From: Palaemon carinicauda
Lineage: Eukaryota; Arthropoda; Malacostraca; Decapoda; Palaemonidae
Length of the DNA stretch: 64,000 bases
Direction: 5' to 3'
Assembly: GCF_036898095.1 (NCBI RefSeq)
Contig: NC_090745.1
Coordinates: 77,279,199 to 77,343,198 of the forward strand
Both the position numbers and the translations under genes were made by a program. Shown here piece by piece: positions 11,972 to 23,375 of the stretch; the first letter of the stretch is position 1; the number at the start of each line of letters is the position of its first letter. The notes below the pieces were generated by a model that did no database searches, was not told where the DNA came from, and saw nothing but the letters and a program-made list of their open reading frames with translations.

Positions 11972-13610
11972 CAGAGATTGCTGACATATGCCAAGGGGTG
12001 ACTGACCAAAAAGAAAGTAATTCGATATGAATCTGATCTAAACTGCTGATCGTGATTCAGAATCCGGACCTGAATCATCACCAAAATTTATTGGAGTCGT
12101 CCATGTCCTATGATCTATCTGTGGTGACAATTTCGTCAAAATCCGTCAGTTAATTTTGGCGTTCTTTAAAAAAACGAAAAAAAAACAAATCCGGATTAAG
12201 AATCTGGATCTGGTTCTGGATCAACTCCAAAATTTAATGAGGTCGTCCATGATCTTAGATTTATCCGTGATGAAAATTTCGTCAAAATCGGTCAATTTGG
12301 TTTGATTTCATCTTTAAAATACCGAAAACTCCAAATATGGATCCGGATCCGGATTATCTATAAAATTTAAAGCTCATCACCGACCTTAGATTTATCTGTG
12401 ATGAAAGCTTCATCATAATCCATCGAGTAGTTTTGATGTAATCCTGTCCACAGACAGAAAGACAGACAGGCAAACAGATAAATCCGGGTCATCTCCAAAA
12501 GTAAATGTAGTCTCCCATAGCCTAAGATCTATCTGTAGTGGATATTTCGTCAAAATCCGTCAATTTCTTTGGATGTAATCTTTAAAATTTCGAAAAATGC
12601 AAATCTGGATCTAGAATCCGGATCCGGATCACCTCCAAAATTTAACGGGGTTATCAAGTCATAAGATCCATCTGTGGTAAAAAAAAAATTTGCAAAATCT
12701 GTCACATAGTTTTCATGTAAGCCTGTCTACAGATAGACACAGAGAAAAATAATAAACGTGATAGAATCCCAATCCCTGTCTGGATCATCTCCAAAATTCA
12801 ATGGGGTTCTCCGTGACGTAAGATCTGTCTTGACATAATCCTTTCTACAATCTTATTTTGTCCACAAACACAGACAAATTTATTGATAAATAAACAAGAG
12901 CAATTAGAGATTTCAAACATCCGTCAGTGAATATTACTAACATTTAAAATGTCAACGGACATCACATCCCACTTCCCATATACTCACTGTTCAGTAAATG
13001 GTGGAAAGTTTTATGTTCATTCAAAATCTTGATCTTGCTCCGTGTCACTTCCAAAATATCATGGCTTCTTCCGAAGCATAATACCTATTCATTGTTAAAA
13101 TAGTGTGAAAAATAAAATTTTTCAATTTGTTTGAGCGTAATCTTTAAAATGTGAAATATGAAAAGGGATCTAGAATCTGGATCCGGTAACAAATCATTTC
13201 CAAAAGGTTATAGAGTCGTCCATGACCTTAGATCTAATTATGGTAAAAATTTCGTAAAAATCCGTTATCTTTAAAATGGCGAAAATTGAAATCCGGATCT
13301 AGAATCCGGATCCGGGTTCGGATTATCTCCAAATTTTAATGGGGTTGACCATGACGCAGGGTCTATCTGTGGTGAGAATCTCTTCAAAATCCGCCGAGTA
13401 GTTTTGACGTAATCCTGTCCACAGTCTCATCCTGTCCACAGACACAGACAAATAAATCAATAAATAATTAGATAAACCAACTCGAAAATATTACCTCCTT
13501 GACGAAGGTAATAAATAAACTGACTAGAAAATATAAATTCCTTGATGAAGGTAATAAATAAACCTATTCGAAAATAAAACCCTCTTTTGAGGAAGTAAAA
13601 TAATAGGGAA
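11640..13610. repeat. Diverged ~140-bp periodic repeat array
   Basis: A unit of roughly 130-155 bp recurs about eleven times. Each carries TCCGGATC-type words, ATCTCCAAAATTTAATGG, GTCGTCCATGACC, a GATCTATCTGTGG block and TTTCGTCAAAATCCG. Landmark positions of the TCCATG block are near 11664, 11790, 12090, 12243, 12374, 12510, 12652, 12808, 13070, 13214 and 13345. Units alternate between an ending with TTTAAAATGGCGAAA and one with GTAATCCTGTCCACAGAC plus AAATAAA. The array ends with two or three copies of a CCTTGA(C/T)GAAGGTAATAAATAAAC motif. Similar text occurs in repeats of many invertebrates; here it is strongly amplified. Confidence 0.75.
11921..11971. repeat. (AAT)n microsatellite
   Basis: About 51 bp of AAT inside the ~140-bp periodic array. 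Confidence 0.95.
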
Positions 13611-14455
13611 ATTAACATCTGATAACTCTCGACCGATTTCACTTCGCCTATCTTAAATAAGTTTTTCTAGCATATCCTTGTATATAAGCAGCTATTACTA
13701 AAGTTAGTGAAAACGAGAGTCGACATAAAGGTAGAAGTCTTAAACCCTGTCTTTCAAATTACCTAACAATACCCGAAGCTCACATGAAACGAGACCATTG
13801 AGATCTAATTCCCGGAAAATCCAATTAGGAAGTGGTATTCAAGAGACAACCGAACAAACTTCCAATTACCATTTACAAGTTTCTCATTGACAAACTTCCG
13901 GAATAAACGTAGGCTGTATCAGTCGGCCCCCGCAAGCTTCAGAGCCTTTCAGATTGTCAAGGGTATTATTGAAAATTATTCCGTGTCTTTTGTACTGAAT
14001 TCTTGCCTTTATTTGCTAAAACAATGCTCTCATTATCTTTCAGGTTTAATTCAAAAAATTCCAAATTATATAGTTATGAAATATATATGATAAAATCCAA
14101 CTCAATGCTTACAAAGTTTTCTCTATACAATTTTACTCCATTGGATTTATTAGATTTCTCCGTAAAAAAGATTTCAGGGGTTAAGTAATCTTTTACTCTG
14201 TAGTATGAGAAAATTTTATTTCTAAACAAGATTTGTCTTCATTATGCATGTTTTGTGCCTCGAAAAAAAATGCCCCTTTATCTAAACTTATCAAGAAAAC
14301 CCTTACTCACAGTTATTCTTTTTTGTTCATTAAACTAATGGCTGATAAACAGGAAGCCTAAAATTACAGCGAAATGAATAACTACAAAGTTCTGCTTTTA
14401 ATACAAATGTGCACGAATATGCCTTTGGTATTGGAGATTAAGCTTTGGGAACCTA
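13611..14455. other. No gene recognised
   Basis: Small open frames at 13887-14090 and 14003-14188 have no motif I know. A CTTTCAG acceptor-like site lies near 14041, which is expected by chance in such sequence. Confidence 0.45.
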
Positions 14456-15740
14456 CAAAATTTTGGTGCTCTTCCAATATGTGATCTACCGAGTTGTTTT
14501 CAGTGTGTAATCATTATACTTATCAAATTAGGTATATATGTTAACATTCCAATTTTAACTTTTACTCATGTTTTTTTCCGTTAAACAACAAAACAGCTAG
14601 TCGTTAACATTACAGTAGACAATCAAACAAGCAATAAAAGTTGAATCTTATTTATAAATTATAACATCTACTTACGATTCGTACTTCCAACCAATACAAT
14701 GTTGAACCACATAGATTTTGTACGGAACGTTATACATAATGAAGAAATAGATGTAGTCTACTTACTTGACAAGAATTTGTTGGATGATCCTGAAGTTGTT
14801 GCAATTGTGCTAAGTGCAGAAGTCCTAGGCAGAATAAAAGGAGTAAGTGGAGGGAAATTTTGTACCAGTAATGAGATATCTATTTAAAGGATGCCAGACT
14901 TCTAAGTATTGGGACTGGAAGCAGTTTTGTTATTACTCTGATTCACAGCCAAAGTAGCCCAACCGTGCTCTGATTTAAATACTAAGATGAATTGCCGACT
15001 TTCTTTATGCCAGATTCTGGATATTATAAATTCTGTGTGAAACCCTTATCAAATATGCCGAAGTTATGGCCACGATCACATTCCACTAACTGATTGGCAT
15101 ATGTGTCGTGGAGTATATACTAATATAGTTCAGAGGAAAAGTCAGATAGTCAGGTCCACTATAGAGCTAATACAGATAGATAAAGCTATATTCGCTGGAA
15201 AGAACCTCCTACCAATAATGTGTCAAAAGATCAGCCATCCATTCAGATGAGTAGCTAGCATATACCATTTTTTATTCTCATGGATTTGTACCCAGTTTTT
15301 TCAATCATCAGTGACGATATTGCATAGACCCAAACACTGGAAGGCATTTGCAATCAATTGGATGATTTTGGTTGGACGAAAAAATCAAAATATTACGCAA
15401 GATGACAAGTGCCACTAAACAACACCGTCAGCCACATCTTGATAAATACTGCCAGAATCACAAGGAAAGAATCTATAGAATTATATTCAGATATATTAAT
15501 GATATTAGAGAGGTTTATCGTTAAATTGATTAATAACTTTTAACATGTATTTTACCTTCATTTTTAACTTTTACAAAGAACAAATTCATGCAAAATATTT
15601 TTAACTTTTACATATGAAACATAATTTTGGTGCTCTTCTTTGATCCCAGTAAATCATATGGCATGAATAGTAAAATAGTCATAGATTGGTAGAGCACGGA
15701 CCTTTGGTAGATCACATATTAGAAGAGCACCAAAATTTTT
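14454..15740. mobile_element. Inverted-repeat-bounded segment, possible DNA transposon relic
   Basis: The left edge AAAATTTTGGTGCTCTTC, followed after one differing base by AATATGTGATCTACC, reappears as its complement at about 15708-15738, giving inverted repeats of some 30-34 bp. A third partial copy of the same end lies at about 15618-15640 in left-hand orientation, so the right end is compound. Inside, 14699-14887 (+) is a 62-codon frame from an ATG-like start that I do not recognise; further short open pieces follow to about 15520. No clear target duplication was found and no transposase motif is certain. Confidence 0.4.
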
Positions 15741-16075
15741 GATTGACACCAACGACACTGTACGAATTGGAAACTGTCGCTCATCATATTAACCATTTTG
15801 CTGAGAAGTACCTCAGGGAAGTGTGCTAAGTCCACTATTATTTTGCATCGATATCATAGGCCTATCAAAAGTACTACAACGACATGAAGTGAAGTTCAAA
15901 CTATTTGCAGATGAAACACAATTTCACTTTTATATGAAATTGATAACGATGTTCCCATTGAAATTTTAAACTATGTTTTTACTAGTGTTAGGGAATGCAT
16001 GACAGTTGAATAACTAAAGCTGAATGAAAATATAATTGGGTTTATGTTGGAAGGAAAGAAAAATAACTTGAAGAG
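15741..16075 (+). pseudogene. LINE reverse transcriptase fragment (Jockey/CR1-like)
   Basis: Plus-strand translation gives DTNDTVRIGN, then VPQGSVLSPLLFCIDI and, further on, VKFKLFADETQF. These are conserved RT blocks; the second is the G-VPQGSVLGPLLF block and the third the FADD catalytic block, here FADE, so one catalytic Asp is replaced by Glu. The fragment has no EN or RNase H part and is preceded directly by the inverted-repeat segment ending at 15740. Clade is uncertain between Jockey and CR1 groups. Confidence 0.65.
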
Positions 16076-16152
16076 ACTAGGTTGACATCCAAATGAATAT
16101 GGACAACAACCTGTTCCCTATATCTAGAGTTCGTGAGTTTGGTGTATCATTT

Positions 16153-16154
<2 letters not shown>

Positions 16155-16212
<58 letters not shown>
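16155..16212. repeat. (CT)n microsatellite
   Basis: 58 bp of pure CT repeat. Confidence 0.97.
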
Positions 16213-16216
<4 letters not shown>

Positions 16217-16379
16217 AAATTTGTATATTTCCGAAAATGTATTCAAAACTATTCCAACTTTTATTCCACACCATCACTGAGGGGAAATCATAGTCTGTTT
16301 TCTGGGTAAAGGTTTTCCCCAATCCTAAACTTCATAAACAACTCCACTCCTGACGAAGGAAACAATTATACAACACCAA

Positions 16380-17468
16380 TTGTCATGGGGTGAATGTTGT
16401 ACAACGACACCCACTTCGTGACAAACCTGTACAGCAACGAAGTCACTAACCACCTCCCTATGTCACCCAAAGCAGTGCACCAACCAAATTACTTACCAGC
16501 CACTGTGTCACCCACCTCACCCTCAGTTATGCTACTATCACTCAAAATTCTGAGCTCCTGCTAAGAAATATACTACCAGATGTGGTGATGGCCTCCGTAT
16601 GAACGAATCTCTTCTATTTGCGTGCTTCAGGCTCTAACGGGCGCTATCTAGTAGATACTCGTTCCTGTAGTTTGCTTCTGCAATGTCCCATCTATGGATC
16701 TGCTATTCACAACACTGATTATTAGAGGCTGGTACCGTCGTTTGTGGGTGCCAAGTACTGGTGGAATTTCCCCGTCACCGACGTTTCAAAGCGTTTCAAC
16801 TGCAGCCTGGAGGTCTTCTTTGCCTATTTCCACCAGCTGGTTGACCCACCGCATCGATGCTTAGTGAACACCCGCTCTTACTAGTTCATGCCTTTATCAC
16901 TTGCTCCCTCCGACCTCGCTCTCGACGTCAGCGCTCCCATAGACTCCTACGCCCACCTCGTCACTTTATATCTTAAAGTCTTTCATCCAGAACTATGCAA
17001 ACCTCCCACGGTTCTCACCAAGAACAGTATCAATAACCATATCAAGACTACATGCCCCGTGTTTACAAGATTAAGACACTTGGCACCAGACCGTTTGGCG
17101 TCTGCTAATTGCCTTGGATTTACAAACTCCAACTATACTTTTTTGCACGCTCAGCAAACAACACACATATAAATGAAGAAGGACGGCCTATCAACGTTTT
17201 CTTCGATACTACTACCACTATTGAACTCCATGTAAAAAGGCGTTAAATGTAAAAAGCTAATTTAAACTCTATCATCAATCCATGGTTATGTTACCTGTTT
17301 TTTATGCCAAGGTCAGATCCCTCATCGACGAAATCTGTAGATTATGAATATCCAATTGTCACCCTTATGGGATTCCTTTGGGACCTATAAATGCATATGC
17401 TGTCTGCAAATAAAGTTAGTTGTCTGGGAAGTACCGCTTACTTTATCTCTTCCTCTGCTCCCGTGACA
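16380..17468 (+). mobile_element. Ty3/gypsy-like LTR retrotransposon relic
   Basis: A stretch starting near TGTCATGGGGTGAATGTTG at 16380 (plausible LTR-like start) runs into a protease-like block and then the protease-RT linker, and finishes with LTR-like sequence at about 17180-17468. That last part has CCTATAAATGC (TATA-like), GCAAATAAAGTT (polyadenylation-like AATAAA) and an end near GTGACA. Most of pol (RT, RNase H, integrase) is missing between the linker and the LTR-like part, so this is an internally deleted copy. No second LTR was aligned, so the exact borders are inferred. Confidence 0.5.
16615..17172 (+). pseudogene. Ty3/gypsy-like Pol fragment: protease to RT linker
   Basis: Near 16619 the plus strand encodes RASGSNGRYLVDTRSCS, matching the start of a retropepsin (LVDTGS, here LVDTRS with the active-site Gly replaced by Arg). 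At 16888-17172 a 94-codon frame gives APSDLALDVSAPIDSYAHLV, then HPELCKPPTV, HHIKTT-like NNHIKTTCPVFTRLRHLAP and DRLASA. That is the typical linker between protease and RT in gypsy-type Pol proteins. The RT catalytic part is missing. Between the two blocks there are stops and at least one frameshift. Confidence 0.65.
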
Positions 17469-17509
17469 ATATAACCCAAGGCCGTGAAATTTAGGAAATG
17501 CCTGTCGTT

Positions 17510-17700
17510 ACACTTTGAGGCAAAAATTAGAGAAGTTGGAGGGCAAGATTGCAGAAAGGAAGTGGGATCGAAAGTAAAGTAGGATGTAAACCAAATGCAT
17601 CAATGTACCGAAGGAACGTTGCTAAAGCCTCTAAGATTTGCTTGTAGAGCATCACAAAGTGCACTGACGACGCTATCCCACTAGACCTCGAATAACTGTA
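17510..17700 (+). repeat. Putative decapod interspersed repeat fragment
   Basis: Phrases such as AAATGCATCAATGTACCGAA and GTGCACTGACGACGCTATCC are familiar to me from shrimp genomic sequence. No second copy in the window; recall only. Confidence 0.4.
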
Positions 17701-17716
17701 ATTTTAAAACAAAATT

Positions 17717-17719
<3 letters not shown>

Positions 17720-17793
<74 letters not shown>
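17720..17793. repeat. (GA)n microsatellite
   Basis: 74 bp of pure GA repeat. Confidence 0.97.
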
Positions 17794-17794
<1 letters not shown>

Positions 17795-18784
17795 CAGATA
17801 GTTATGAGATTTTACGACGTAGTATAAAGAATTCGGTTTTCATATTCAAACATTCTGTGCATGCATATTCGGTCATTACCAGCGAAAAGTTATGCAAGAA
17901 TACGATCTTAAGCTAAAAGAAAAATATATAAGAAAAAAAGGTTTTGAAAAGATTGGGACCACCGCTGTAAGTAAACAGGTTTCCCTTTGTTAAAAGAGGA
18001 CACACCGAGATCTCGTCTTTATTATATTAACATTCATCAGTCGACCAAGTAAAAACGGCATTGAGAATACATTGCATATTATGCGTAGGCAGTTTTTTGA
18101 TAGAAAGGAAACGTAAACTAGTATAGAGTAAAATTAATGCAATTTGTAAAAATATAGAGTAAAGCTCCAATCGAATTTTCAAACAATAAATCAAGAACGA
18201 AATGAGATGAGATGAGTGAGTCCTTTCCCATCAACAGATTGTTCCTCGACAACAAGCACTTTCTTTAATGAACCGGAATATACATTTTCAACACACATGA
18301 CAGTGGATTGTAATATGGAAACAAGGGAGTAAATGAGTGATATTTATTGGTAAACATTATGGAACAGTTAGAGAAAATCACATTATAAATGAAACAGAAA
18401 ATTGTTGGTGGGAGAAAGAAGGCTATTTTACTGCAGGAGTAACTTGTAAGTCCTAGTGGAAAAGCTGGTTCAGGTAATCAGCTCTTGTTAAGAGAAAAGG
18501 ATAATTTACTGTGGGGAAACTGGCATTATATCAAAGGTGTTGGGGCTGGTGGAACAAGGTATTTGAGAACTGGCTAAGAATATTGCACAAAATAATATAC
18601 AATTTATGTAAGCTATACTTCCAAATGAATGAAAAAAAAAATTATATTTACAAATAGTAAACCTGTATTTTTAAATTTAGAGCTGAATTTTCAATTAATT
18701 CACAGCTCTTACTATATGAAAATGTACCAAATGCTGTAATGAGAATTTCAACACAATTTTATATCGAACATAAGCATAATTCCC
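17794..18784. other. No gene recognised; left flank of BEL element
   Basis: AT-rich, no domain recognised. It ends with the 5-bp target duplication of the BEL/Pao element. Confidence 0.5.
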
Positions 18785-18789
18785 ATTAT
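18785..18789 (+). repeat. BEL/Pao target-site duplication, left
   Basis: ATTAT directly before the left LTR; the same five bases follow the right LTR at 25831-25835. Confidence 0.8.
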
Positions 18790-19640
18790 TGTATCATTAA
18801 GATGATATTTTCTATAATGTTACTGTATATGTAAGGAGAAATTGTCTATAATATCACAAGAACAGAGGTCCAGCATTGTGCATCTTGCACGTCTTTTATT
18901 TCCCGGTCTGGAGTCAGTCGACTGATGCGTTGCGCACCTCAGATGCATTTCCATTCCCTTCTGATCAGAGTGAGCTGAGAGGATTCAGTTGCTCTCACTT
19001 TTGAGATGGGAAACGTTAGTGCAAGTAGGTAATGGAGCTGTGATATGAGGATATATATTCATGTAATATTATTGAGCTGTGGATAACTATAGTGATTGTA
19101 AATAGTAATATTTACACAGCAATGGCAAGCATGTTGCAGGGAGGAACCATGCGCTTCCTACCAGGGACGGTTTTTCAGGCTTTGATATGTATACTTATGG
19201 AATGTAAAACTTTCAGCCGGAGTGATGTACAGTGACGGCAAGCTTATGGAGGATGTGTGGAGGAGGAAAGTGGGTAACTACCGAGATCATAGGTGATTAT
19301 ATAGTGAGGCCATCCAAGTGAGTAAATTTGTCGTTGTTGCGTGTCTTGACGATGTCCCAGTTACATAGGGTAGGTTAGGTACGGTAGTATGATCAGATAG
19401 ATATTTATATACTGCTCAGTAGAGTATATGATGTTAATGAATAATATATTCTTGCTACTATTGAACTAATTATTGACTGATTTATAAATGCTGTCACATT
19501 GCATGTAAATTTAATTTAGGTGGATCTCCAATGAGAATTATTCCTATAATGTGAGTATTATATATGCAGTTTAATATTGCATTGATAATGGTGACTGGCC
19601 ACAATCATATTCTTGTGGTCTATCTTTGAATACCACTACT
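18790..19640 (+). repeat. BEL/Pao left LTR
   Basis: 851 bp, starting TGTATCATT. It aligns along its length with 24888-25830 but lacks about 90 bp near its 3' end, including the AATAAA polyadenylation-like signal kept in the right LTR. Its last bases read CT instead of CA. Confidence 0.88.
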
Positions 19641-19676
19641 TTTGATCTCCCTGCAGCCATGATTGTATAAGAGGAT

Positions 19677-20718
19677 TTGGATGCTCTGATGAGACGAAAG
19701 GCTACCGCCAAGGGAAAATTCACTAGGAAGGTGACGTTGTGTCGGGAAGGAGTGGATAGGGGGGATGATTTATCAGTCTTAAAGGGCAATTATGAGGAAG
19801 TATTAGAAGCTTTTAAAGGTTTAGAATATAAAAATGATGAGGTGATAAAGTTTATATGTTACAATCGTCTAGATGATATAATGGAACAGGAATCACTGCA
19901 GTAAATCTTAGATAATGAGAGAATTGAGAATGCTTTATATGCTGGAATATGTAAAATTGGAAATAATCTTCAGGCAGTCATGAATAAACCACAAATTGAA
20001 TAAAAGAAATTTGATCCAACCAAAGGAAGATTACAAAAAATTAGTTACTAGTGTATACGGTAATAATCCCTATGCTCTTGAGATGTTTCTCGATGGTGAA
20101 GCCCTTCAGCCCGTGCAAGGCTCTGAGGGTGATTATGATGAAATGTTCAAACATTTGGACAATAAATGTGGAAATTCATGCAAGATAGTGGATTTAGTTG
20201 TTGGTGATCTTAAATATCTAACGAAAATAGTTGATGGTGATCTTAAAAGGTCTATCAAAAGGGATAATCAGGTAGAGCAGTGCTGGCTTGATTTAAAAAA
20301 AGTTGATATATGTCATGAAATAGATACTACTAATGTGGTCAGTCATATTGAAAAAGTTTTGCCTTCATTTCAGAAAAGAGAGTGGTTTACGGAAGTGTAT
20401 GAAGTTACTGTAACAAGTGATCTGTTTCCAGAGTTAGTGAAATTTTTGCAAAAGGAAAGAAAAGTCTTGGAATACTTGAGTTCTAATGTAAGAAACACAG
20501 TGGAGACAACAAAGCTGTTGTACATAGTGACAATAGTGCTGGTAACAGTGATACAGATTTAGACTTGGTGAAGTTGGTGCAGAAAATTAATGAAGAACAG
20601 CAGGTTAAGAATAAAGAATCTAAGTCCTGCATCATAACTTTAACGGATATGGTCAAAAGTGCTAGTTATAAGGGAGATAGCAAAAGTGGTGGATGTTTGG
20701 TGCACAAGTCAACAGGCC

Positions 20719-20787
<69 letters not shown>

Positions 20788-20990
20788 GAATAATGAAATT
20801 CTAAGAGCGTTCAAAATTACTTGATTGAAGGTTGTACTAGTAAAGAGAGCTTTGAGATGATAAAATAAAATTGCATATGCTTTTGGTGTCTGAGGTTATA
20901 TCATGGTACACGTAATTGCAAAACTGGTAAATTATGTAATATAGATATTACAAGCCAAGGGTTGTGTAACCGTAATCATCATCCACTTTT
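19677..20990 (+). pseudogene. BEL/Pao gag pseudogene
   Basis: Structural protein that packages element RNA. The N-terminal block (19677-19904) has KGKFTRKVTLCREGVDRGDD and an amphipathic helix-like run typical of BEL gag. It continues in another frame at 19996-20562 with long charged helices. A GA tract at 20721-20784 is embedded near the C-terminal part. At 20878-20919 an intact CCHC zinc knuckle is seen (C-x2-C-x4-H-x4-C, sequence CFWCLRLYHGTRNC), followed by LCNIDIT and LCNRNHHPLLHP, the second Cys/His motif typical of BEL gag. At least three frame changes and several stops separate these parts. No convincing start codon: the 19677 frame opens at a TTG, with an ATG at 19689. Confidence 0.8.
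20721..20784. repeat. (GA)n microsatellite inside BEL gag
   Basis: 64 bp of pure GA within the gag pseudogene, so it expanded or was inserted after the element integrated or was carried by its parent copy. Confidence 0.97.
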
Positions 20991-21067
20991 GCACCCTGCT
21001 GGACTAGAAGGCAGTTTTCACAGTGCCATATTAGATAAAACATTTACTACCTTATTGAATAACCGTA

Positions 21068-21463
21068 ATGCAGGAAGAAAAAAATCAACCTATTGCTATT
21101 TTGTGGAATTCGGGATCTGATATTTCATTAATAACTCATAGTGCAGGCATGAAATTGCGATTGAAATGTCGAGAGATCAATCTTTCTATGATTAAGGTGG
21201 GTAATACCCTTGATTATCAGTACAGTAGGGAATATAGTGTACCATTAACCGACAAGATCAGTAAAATTTGGAAGGTGGACGCTGTTGGTATCAATGAAGT
21301 ATCGGTTCAAATCAAGGAAATTCATCTGTCTAAAATGCCAGAACTTTTTATGAGAATATCAATGTCTGAGGTTGATTGGCCACATGAGGAAATTGATATG
21401 CTTATTGGAAATAATTCTTGTGATTTGTTGCCAAAGGTTGTTCGGACCAACAATGGTCTCTAA
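21068..21463 (+). pseudogene. BEL/Pao protease
   Basis: An aspartic protease domain that would process the polyprotein. A 131-codon open stretch contains AILWNSGSDISLITHSAGMK; in BEL proteases the catalytic motif is D-[ST]-G, so the residue at 21107-21109 is Asn where Asp is expected. The rest (IKVGNT, VDAVGINE, MLIGNNSCDLLP) fits the family well. The frame is still open despite the lost catalytic Asp, so the protein part looks only mildly decayed. The ATG at 21068 is internal to the original polyprotein. Confidence 0.82.
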
Positions 21464-21479
21464 TTGTTAGAAAATAAAT

Positions 21480-23114
21480 TTGGATTCAGCGTGTAAGGTA
21501 GACATTATGAAGTTATTGGTGGCCTAACACTAGTCCATAAGCTGACTAGTGCAGTAAATTTGAATGAAATTAGCAGTGATTCGGATGATGCTTTAAAGAA
21601 CAAATTAAACATTTTTTTTGCCATAGAGGAATTAGGAACAAGTTGTGATCCCCAATGTATCAAGTGTATGTGTAGAGATTGTCCTAAAGCCAGCTGCATA
21701 AGTTGAAAAGAGGAACAGACTTAAGAAACTCGGTAGTGAATATGTTAACAAATTTTCGAAGAAAATTGAAGACATGGTCTATCGAGGGGTAGCAAGGAAA
21801 TTGAGTGATGAGGAAATCTCAGAGATTACAATGGCCCAATTCATTATATTCATCATCATGAGGTGGTAAAGCAGGATTCGAGCTCAACCCCTCTGCATAT
21901 TGTATTCAACTCTTCCATTTCTTTTCTTATATGAGACAGAAATTGAACGATTTTGGGACCAAGGGATCTGATATCATGAACAGTTTAATAGGAGTTTTAT
22001 TTAGGTTCAGACAAGACACCATAGCGCTGGCTGGAGATGCAGCAAAAATGTATCATGCTGTCAATATTTCTACATTAGATGAGCACACTCATAGGAGGTT
22101 CATATGGAGAGACTTAGATAGTAATTGACCACCTGATGATTATGTCCTTACTGCAGTAACATTTGGGGATAAACCTAGTGGGAAGATAACTACGTTGGCA
22201 TTGAGACGTAGAGTAGAAAAGTTTGGAAGGGAACACCTGGAAGTGCATGATATGATTATCACTAATGCATATGTGGATGATGGGTTGTACTCCACTGATT
22301 TTGTCAGTAATGCTTTTAGTCTAATACACGATACAGATAAGATACTTGATTGTAGGGGTTTTCAGATGCAACATTGGATTGTCAGGAGAAATCATGAAAA
22401 TTGTAATGTTAATGTAATATATTCCAATTGTGAAAAAATCTTAGGACTAAGATGGAACCCTAAAGATGACTATTTTTGTTTTGTAGTAAAAAATTAACTT
22501 TTCACCAAGAAGAAGGAAAATTAGGAGTGTTCGAAATTTGGAGCAAGATAAGATTGATGCCAAGTTTATAAACTTCTTAACACATAGAATGATTTTAAGC
22601 AAAGTTGCCCCACTCTGTGACTCATTGTGATTTGCTGTACCTGTCATACTACAAGCTAAAACTTTGATGAGGTCCATGATTGCCACTAATATTAACATCA
22701 GTAATTCTAGTGGTGGGGGGAGTAAATTGGGATGAACCACTAGATTATTGTATAGTAAATGAATGGAGGACATTCTTTAAAACTTTGTTTGGATTGATCA
22801 AAGTAACTTTCAGGGGGCCCTTGAAACCATGTAATGCCATTGGTAGGCCCAGTCTAATATTATTCTTGGATGGCAACAAACTACCATATGGAGCATGTGC
22901 ATATGATAGGTGGCAAACTGGCAAAGACAAATTTAAGAACAAATTAATTGCAGCCAAGAATAAGATTTCACCAGTGAGACAGTTGGCAATTGCTCGATTG
23001 GAATTGTGCAGCACCCTCATATCACCTAAATTGAGAACGTTGATAGTAAAAGAATTTAAATGGGAGTCTGAATCGGTATATCACATCGTTGACTCATCGA
23101 TTGTTAGATCATAA
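21480..23114 (+). pseudogene. BEL/Pao reverse transcriptase and RNase H
   Basis: Copies element RNA into DNA. After a Cys-rich linker (KCMCRDCPKASC near 21660), RT blocks appear in shifting frames: HHEVVKQDSSSTPL near 21860, ALAGDAAKMYHAV near 22025 and DEHTHRRFIWRD near 22080. The catalytic YVDD is intact at 22270-22281 (NAYVDDGLYS). A connection region follows at 22500-22800 with stops. The RNase H part at 22680-23114 shows LILFLDGNKLPYGACAY, KNKISPVRQLAIARLELC and HIVDSSIVRS, typical of BEL RNase H. Stops at several places (for example after DLDSN near 22126) rule out translation as one protein. Confidence 0.85.
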
Positions 23115-23375
23115 ACTCAAAAGGGGACTAATGGATTTAATACCTGTATTGCCGTACGAATAGCTGAAATACAGGGTAAAACGAATCCCCGAGAATGATG
23201 GTGGACTGATACAACTAAGAATATTGAAGACCTAACCTCAAAGCTGTGTACGCCCAATAAAATTGGTAAAAACTCTGAATGACAAAATAGACCTAAATTT
23301 CTGACTTCACCAGTTTCACAGTGGCCTATTCGCCAGAAATGTGACATTGAACCAACATATAGGACTGGTGTTACT

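Noticed and set aside
13887..14188. Small plus-strand frames with an acceptor-like CTTTCAG upstream, as a host exon
   Set aside because: No domain, no donor support and low-complexity composition; nothing to distinguish it from chance.
22447..23020. Minus-strand frames of 91-108 codons across the BEL RT and RNase H region
   Set aside because: They lie antisense to clearly recognisable RT and RNase H blocks and have no motif of their own.
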